Assembly: GCF_019285735.1 (NCBI RefSeq) | Contig: NZ_CP079107.1 | Coordinates: forward strand, 1,922,001-1,986,000 | Source of the DNA: Paeniglutamicibacter sp. Y32M11 | GTDB lineage: Bacteria; Actinomycetota; Actinomycetes; Actinomycetales; Micrococcaceae | Reading direction: 5' to 3' | Length of the DNA stretch: 64,000 nt | Shown: in pieces, positions 60,718 to 64,000 of the stretch | How positions within the stretch are numbered: position 1 is the first letter of the stretch | How the letters are laid out: each line of letters starts with the position of its first letter | Notes under the pieces: model-generated | Seen by the model: the letters and a program-made list of their open reading frames with translations, nothing else | The model's database searches: none | Told to the model about the DNA's origin: nothing | Translations under genes and position numbers: made by a program

Positions 60718-61872
60718 ATGCCGCTGTCACGCAGGTACGACCACACGATCGAGGATCCCCGGATTCCCGACGCCAACGAATTCCAGCACATGGCACTCGG
60801 ATTCGTGGAGCGGCGCATCCGCATCTTCCATGCAGTGCTTTATGGCTCGGGGATCTTACTGGCCTCCTCGGCGGCATGGATCGTGCGTTGGCTCAGCCAC
60901 TTCGAACCAGGGGGAGCTGCGGTGATGACCAATGTTGGCATCGTGGTCCTGCTCATTTCCGGGGGAGTTGCCGCAGTGGTGGCACTGCGCCCGACTAAGC
61001 CGTCGGTGGCCTTCACCGTGGCCGACCAATCGATCCGGAGCGACAAGCCTGCCGCCATCGGCATTGTTGTGACCGGTGTGCTTTTCACCGTGGTCGTGGT
61101 GTTCATGGCCGGTGAAGGCGACTTCGCGAGAGTGGCGAGCGTCCTGGTAGGCATGTGGGTGGCCATAACGCTCGTGCTCCATGGCCTGCTCCACGCCCGC
61201 AAGCTGCGCATGGACAGAGACGACGTCTACGCAGCACACCTGGCCCAACGTGCGACCACGCCGCAACCCATTCGGCGGGTGGTGCGTGAGGTCATGCCCG
61301 GTCCACAGATCTTCGACACCGAACCTACAGATTTCGAACTGGAAGCGGCCGCATACGCCGGGACCCGAGGTCGTGCCTGGGCATGGATGCTTTACGGTCC
61401 GCTTTTGGTGTTCTTTTTTGCCCCGCTTCTGGTCATGAGTTGGGCTCTGGGAATTGACCACGTCATGTGGATCATTCCGGTGCTCATCGCATTGGGCCTC
61501 GCGCTGGTGTGCTTTATCCACGGGTTCCTGAAACTGAAGAGGGACCGTTCGGGCACGGTGCGGTTCCCGCAGTGGTATGGGCGCAACATGTCCGGGTCGG
61601 TGGGCATCAATCGTGGAACGGGCATCGCCTACTACTGTCTGGCGGCGCTCATTTTCATCTCCGGGGCCCTACTTGCGGGAGTTGCCTCCAGCCCCGAATT
61701 CGTGCTCTATTCAACGGCAGGCGCCATCCTGCTTGCCGCGATGAGCCCATTCATGTTTATCGCCAGCAGTATCATGCATCGGCGGCGTGAGCTTTACACC
61801 GCGTGGCTGCTGCGCAACGGCCGGCCGGTGGAGAATTCGCCGCGGAGCACAGGCAACCCCGACCGCACCTGA
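60718..61872 (+). CDS. Unrecognised multi-pass membrane protein
   Basis: A 384-residue protein that I do not recognise. It has about eight hydrophobic segments in two groups of four, near residues 38-57, 68-87, 110-130, 138-156 and then 220-240, 245-267, 293-315 and 320-342, separated by a charged loop of about 60 residues (TEPTDFELEAAAYAGTRG). The two-group layout hints at an internal duplication. ATG 60718 is preceded by GGAAAGG at 10 bases; GTG 60655 is in frame and would be leaderless behind TAGCCT (60643-60648). Flanked by gene-poor DNA on both sides. Confidence 0.75.
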   Translation: MPLSRRYDHTIEDPRIPDANEFQHMALGFVERRIRIFHAVLYGSGILLASSAAWIVRWLSHFEPGGAAVMTNVGIVVLLISGGVAAVVALRPTKPSVAFTVADQSIRSDKPAAIGIVVTGVLFTVVVVFMAGEGDFARVASVLVGMWVAITLVLHGLLHARKLRMDRDDVYAAHLAQRATTPQPIRRVVREVMPGPQIFDTEPTDFELEAAAYAGTRGRAWAWMLYGPLLVFFFAPLLVMSWALGIDHVMWIIPVLIALGLALVCFIHGFLKLKRDRSGTVRFPQWYGRNMSGSVGINRGTGIAYYCLAALIFISGALLAGVASSPEFVLYSTAGAILLAAMSPFMFIASSIMHRRRELYTAWLLRNGRPVENSPRSTGNPDRT

Positions 61873-62311
61873 TCCATCCGGATCACGACCTAGCCATCGA
61901 ACCAGCTTGGTGAGTCGTCGGCAAAAGTCCTTCATCACCCATAACCGTGGTGCAGTGCGTGGCCCGAGGCTATCGGAACATGCCGCGCGGAACAACGTAG
62001 GACGCTGCGCGGACCGGAGGCAGATACGAGTACTTCCACTTCTCAGCCGCGCACCAGGACGCCCGGACCATGCAGTGCCCCTCTATCTGGCACGATGACT
62101 GACATTCACCGATCCGGGGGAGTGCGGCCGCCGCGTACCCCATGCCAAACGCCCCACAATGGCCGCTGAGCGCCGGAACGAGTCCGCAGGGGCTCCGCTC
62201 GCTTACTGCCAGACGGCGCCCTCCTGGAGCGAAAAACGCTGAAGCTTTGTGTACCGGCGCCCGCACCATCCAAGAACGGTACGAGCGAAATTTCCCAGTG
62301 GGCCTTAAACG
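61873..62311. other. Gene-free stretch before qcrB
   Basis: No gene, repeat or RNA structure could be supported in these 439 bases between convergent genes. Confidence 0.5.
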
Positions 62312-62345
62312 CCGCTGGGGCCCACCAAATGGTGAGCCCCAGCGG
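62312..62345 (-). terminator. Terminator of qcrB
   Basis: CCGCTGGGGC (62312-62321) pairs with GCCCCAGCGG (62336-62345), with an inner CACCAAATGGTG stem. It lies 23 bases past the qcrB stop and leads into CGTTTAA on the minus strand. Confidence 0.8.
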
Positions 62346-62368
62346 TCAGGAAAAGATCCTGGTAGTTA

Positions 62369-64000
62369 CTACTTCTCGATGGATTCCGTGGAGGAATCTT
62401 CGATTTCTGCCGGGCCGTGTCCGTGTGCTGCATGCTGAGCAGCCAACTCGGAAGGCGTCACCGGAGCAACGCGATCCTCGAAGAAGAACCTGGACAAGGC
62501 ACCGCGGCGCTTTTCATCCGCCGAGATGTGGCCAGCCGCATCGGGCTGTGCCGGGATGTACTGGCGATCCTCGTAGTTGACCAACTGGTGCAACTTGTAC
62601 GCATCCAGCGGTTCGTGGCGTTCGGTGAAGGTGCCCTCGGGGGACATCTGGATCACGCCAGTTTCGCGGCCGTGCAAGACGATCTCGCGGTCCTTGCGCT
62701 GCAGCGAAAGTGCAATGCGGCGTGCCACGATGAATCCAACAATCGGGCCAATGAAGAACAGAGCGCGCAACCAGTACGTGACATCGTTCAGCGACACATG
62801 GAAGTGTGTAGCGATCAAGTCAGAGGAAGCGGCAGCCCACATCACGCAGTACGAGACGACGCCCGCAACACCCATACCCGTACGGAACGGAGCGTTACGC
62901 GGACGATCGAGCAGGTGGTGCTCGCGCTCGTCCTTGGTGACCCAGCGTTCGATCCACGGCCAGGTAAACATGATCGTGAACATGATGCCGGCCGGAACCA
63001 GCGCCGGAAGCAGCACGTTGAGCACCAGGGAGTTATCTCCCCAAGGCAACGGGATGTTCCAGTCGAGGGAGAAGTTGCCCAAAGTACCGGGCATCAAACG
63101 CAGAGCACCATCAACAAAACCGATGTACCAGTCAGGCTGGGTACCGGCGGAAACCGGTGACGGGTCATACGGACCGTAGTTCCAGATCGGGTTGATCGTG
63201 AACAAGCCGGAGATCAAGGCAACGATGCCGAAGACGATGAAGAAGAATCCACCGGCCTTTGCAGCGTAAACCGGACCAACGGGGAAACCAACAACGTTGT
63301 CGTTGGTGCGACCCGGGCCGGGGTACTGGGTGTGCTTGTGCACAACAACCATGAAGAGGTGGACGGCAACCAGAAGGAGGATGACGGCCGGGACGATCAT
63401 GATGTGCAGTGAGTACAAGCGAGCAATAACCACGGTACCGGGGAATTCGCCGCCAAAGAGGAACAGCGAAATGTAGGTGCCAACCAGCGGGATCGACTTG
63501 ATCACGCCGTCAATGATGCGCAGACCGTTGCCGGAGAGCAGATCATCGGGGAGCGAGTAGCCGGTGAAGCCTGCAGCCATTGCCATGATGAGCAAGAGAC
63601 CGCCGACAACCCAGTTCAGTTCGCGCGGCTTGCGGAAGGCGCCGGTGAAGAACACGCGGAGCATGTGCACCGAAACGGAAGCAACAAACAGCAGTGCCGA
63701 CCAGTGGTGTACCTGTCGCATGAACAGACCGCCACGGACATCAAAGGAGATATCCATGGTCGAAGACATTGCGGCGGACATGCCGATGCCCTTAAGCGGG
63801 TTGTATGAACCATCGTAGACAACGTGCGTCATCGATGGGTCGAAGAAGAACGTCAGGAACGTTCCGGAGATCAGCAGCAGTACGAAGGTGTACAGCGCCA
63901 CCTCACCAAACATGAAGGACCAGTGGTCGGGGAAGATCTTGCGACCAAATTCCTTGACCATGGCCGAACCGCCAACGCGTGAGTCAACAAAGTTGGCAAT
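62369..64000 (-). CDS. qcrB: Cytochrome bc1 complex cytochrome b subunit, N-terminus cut by window edge
   Basis: QcrB is the diheme cytochrome b that oxidises menaquinol in the actinobacterial bc1-aa3 supercomplex. The frame stays open to the last base (544 codons seen, beginning IANFVDSRVGGSAMVKEFG), so a short N-terminal piece is missing; the internal ATG at 63961 is not the real start. Heme-binding histidines are in HHWSALLFVASVSVHMLR and LYSLHIMIVPAVILLLVAVH, and the Qo-site motif is QPDWYIGF (PDWY in place of PEWY, usual in Actinobacteria). The C-terminal cytoplasmic extension of about 120 residues is also typical. qcrC and qcrA should lie beyond the right edge. Confidence 0.95.
   Translation of the reverse strand: MANFVDSRVGGSAMVKEFGRKIFPDHWSFMFGEVALYTFVLLLISGTFLTFFFDPSMTHVVYDGSYNPLKGIGMSAAMSSTMDISFDVRGGLFMRQVHHWSALLFVASVSVHMLRVFFTGAFRKPRELNWVVGGLLLIMAMAAGFTGYSLPDDLLSGNGLRIIDGVIKSIPLVGTYISLFLFGGEFPGTVVIARLYSLHIMIVPAVILLLVAVHLFMVVVHKHTQYPGPGRTNDNVVGFPVGPVYAAKAGGFFFIVFGIVALISGLFTINPIWNYGPYDPSPVSAGTQPDWYIGFVDGALRLMPGTLGNFSLDWNIPLPWGDNSLVLNVLLPALVPAGIMFTIMFTWPWIERWVTKDEREHHLLDRPRNAPFRTGMGVAGVVSYCVMWAAASSDLIATHFHVSLNDVTYWLRALFFIGPIVGFIVARRIALSLQRKDREIVLHGRETGVIQMSPEGTFTERHEPLDAYKLHQLVNYEDRQYIPAQPDAAGHISADEKRRGALSRFFFEDRVAPVTPSELAAQHAAHGHGPAEIEDSSTESIEK

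Overview
The window is 64 kb of a high-GC actinobacterial chromosome. Gene content and order match Micrococcaceae (Arthrobacter in the broad sense, e.g. Arthrobacter, Paeniglutamicibacter or Glutamicibacter). Supporting features are mihF, DUF3097 and DUF3043 proteins, a CIRCE element before hrcA-dnaJ, the actinobacterial ctaC-ctaD-ctaF oxidase genes with a nearby qcrB, and many GTG starts. Genus is an inference. No rRNA, tRNA, CRISPR array or intact insertion sequence was seen.

Layout. 1-11.4 kb: end of carB, pyrF, then after a 1.8-kb insertion mihF, gmk, rpoZ, coaBC, metK and priA (pyrimidine synthesis, nucleoid, nucleotide, coenzyme A and SAM synthesis, replication restart). 11.4-18.1 kb: an alpha/beta hydrolase and a glycerol cluster, with a divergent SorC-type regulator next to glpD-glpF-glpK. 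18.1-29.1 kb: leuS behind a leucine-codon leader peptide and terminator, a DegV protein, comEA, an inserted fic gene, comEC, holA and rpsT. 29.4-33.2 kb: an accessory pair (TfdB-like phenol hydroxylase and divergent AraC regulator) and a solitary MazF-like toxin. 33.4-50.3 kb: housekeeping run lepA, hemW, DUF4870, DUF3097, hrcA-dnaJ-rsmE, a GerMN lipoprotein, phoH-ybeY-corC-era, leuA (with its own leucine leader peptide), recO and uppS. 50.3-55.4 kb: hydrolase, pyrD, DUF3043 protein, M20 dipeptidase and an IscA/ErpA-type iron-sulfur protein. 55.6-64 kb: cytochrome oxidase subunits, a GntR/UTRA regulator, a gene-poor stretch, an unrecognised membrane protein, and qcrB running off the right end.

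Cross-cutting observations. (1) leuA (leucine synthesis) and leuS (leucine charging) both sit behind very short leucine-rich leader ORFs that appear to be leaderless. The leuS leader is followed by a pause-type hairpin and an intrinsic terminator, which looks like ribosome-mediated attenuation. (2) At least ten genes or leader ORFs begin 6-7 nt after a TANNNT -10 hexamer, i.e. probable leaderless transcripts. (3) Two genes, the lipoprotein at 3.6 kb and priA, are each broken by what looks like one missing base in a 5-base homopolymer, which suggests sequencing error. (4) Conserved neighbours are interrupted at three places: pyrF|mihF (lipoprotein flanked by an 18-bp near-repeat), comEA|comEC (fic with an inverted repeat over its -10), and rpsT|lepA (hydroxylase/AraC/MazF). 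These are the most accessory parts of the window.
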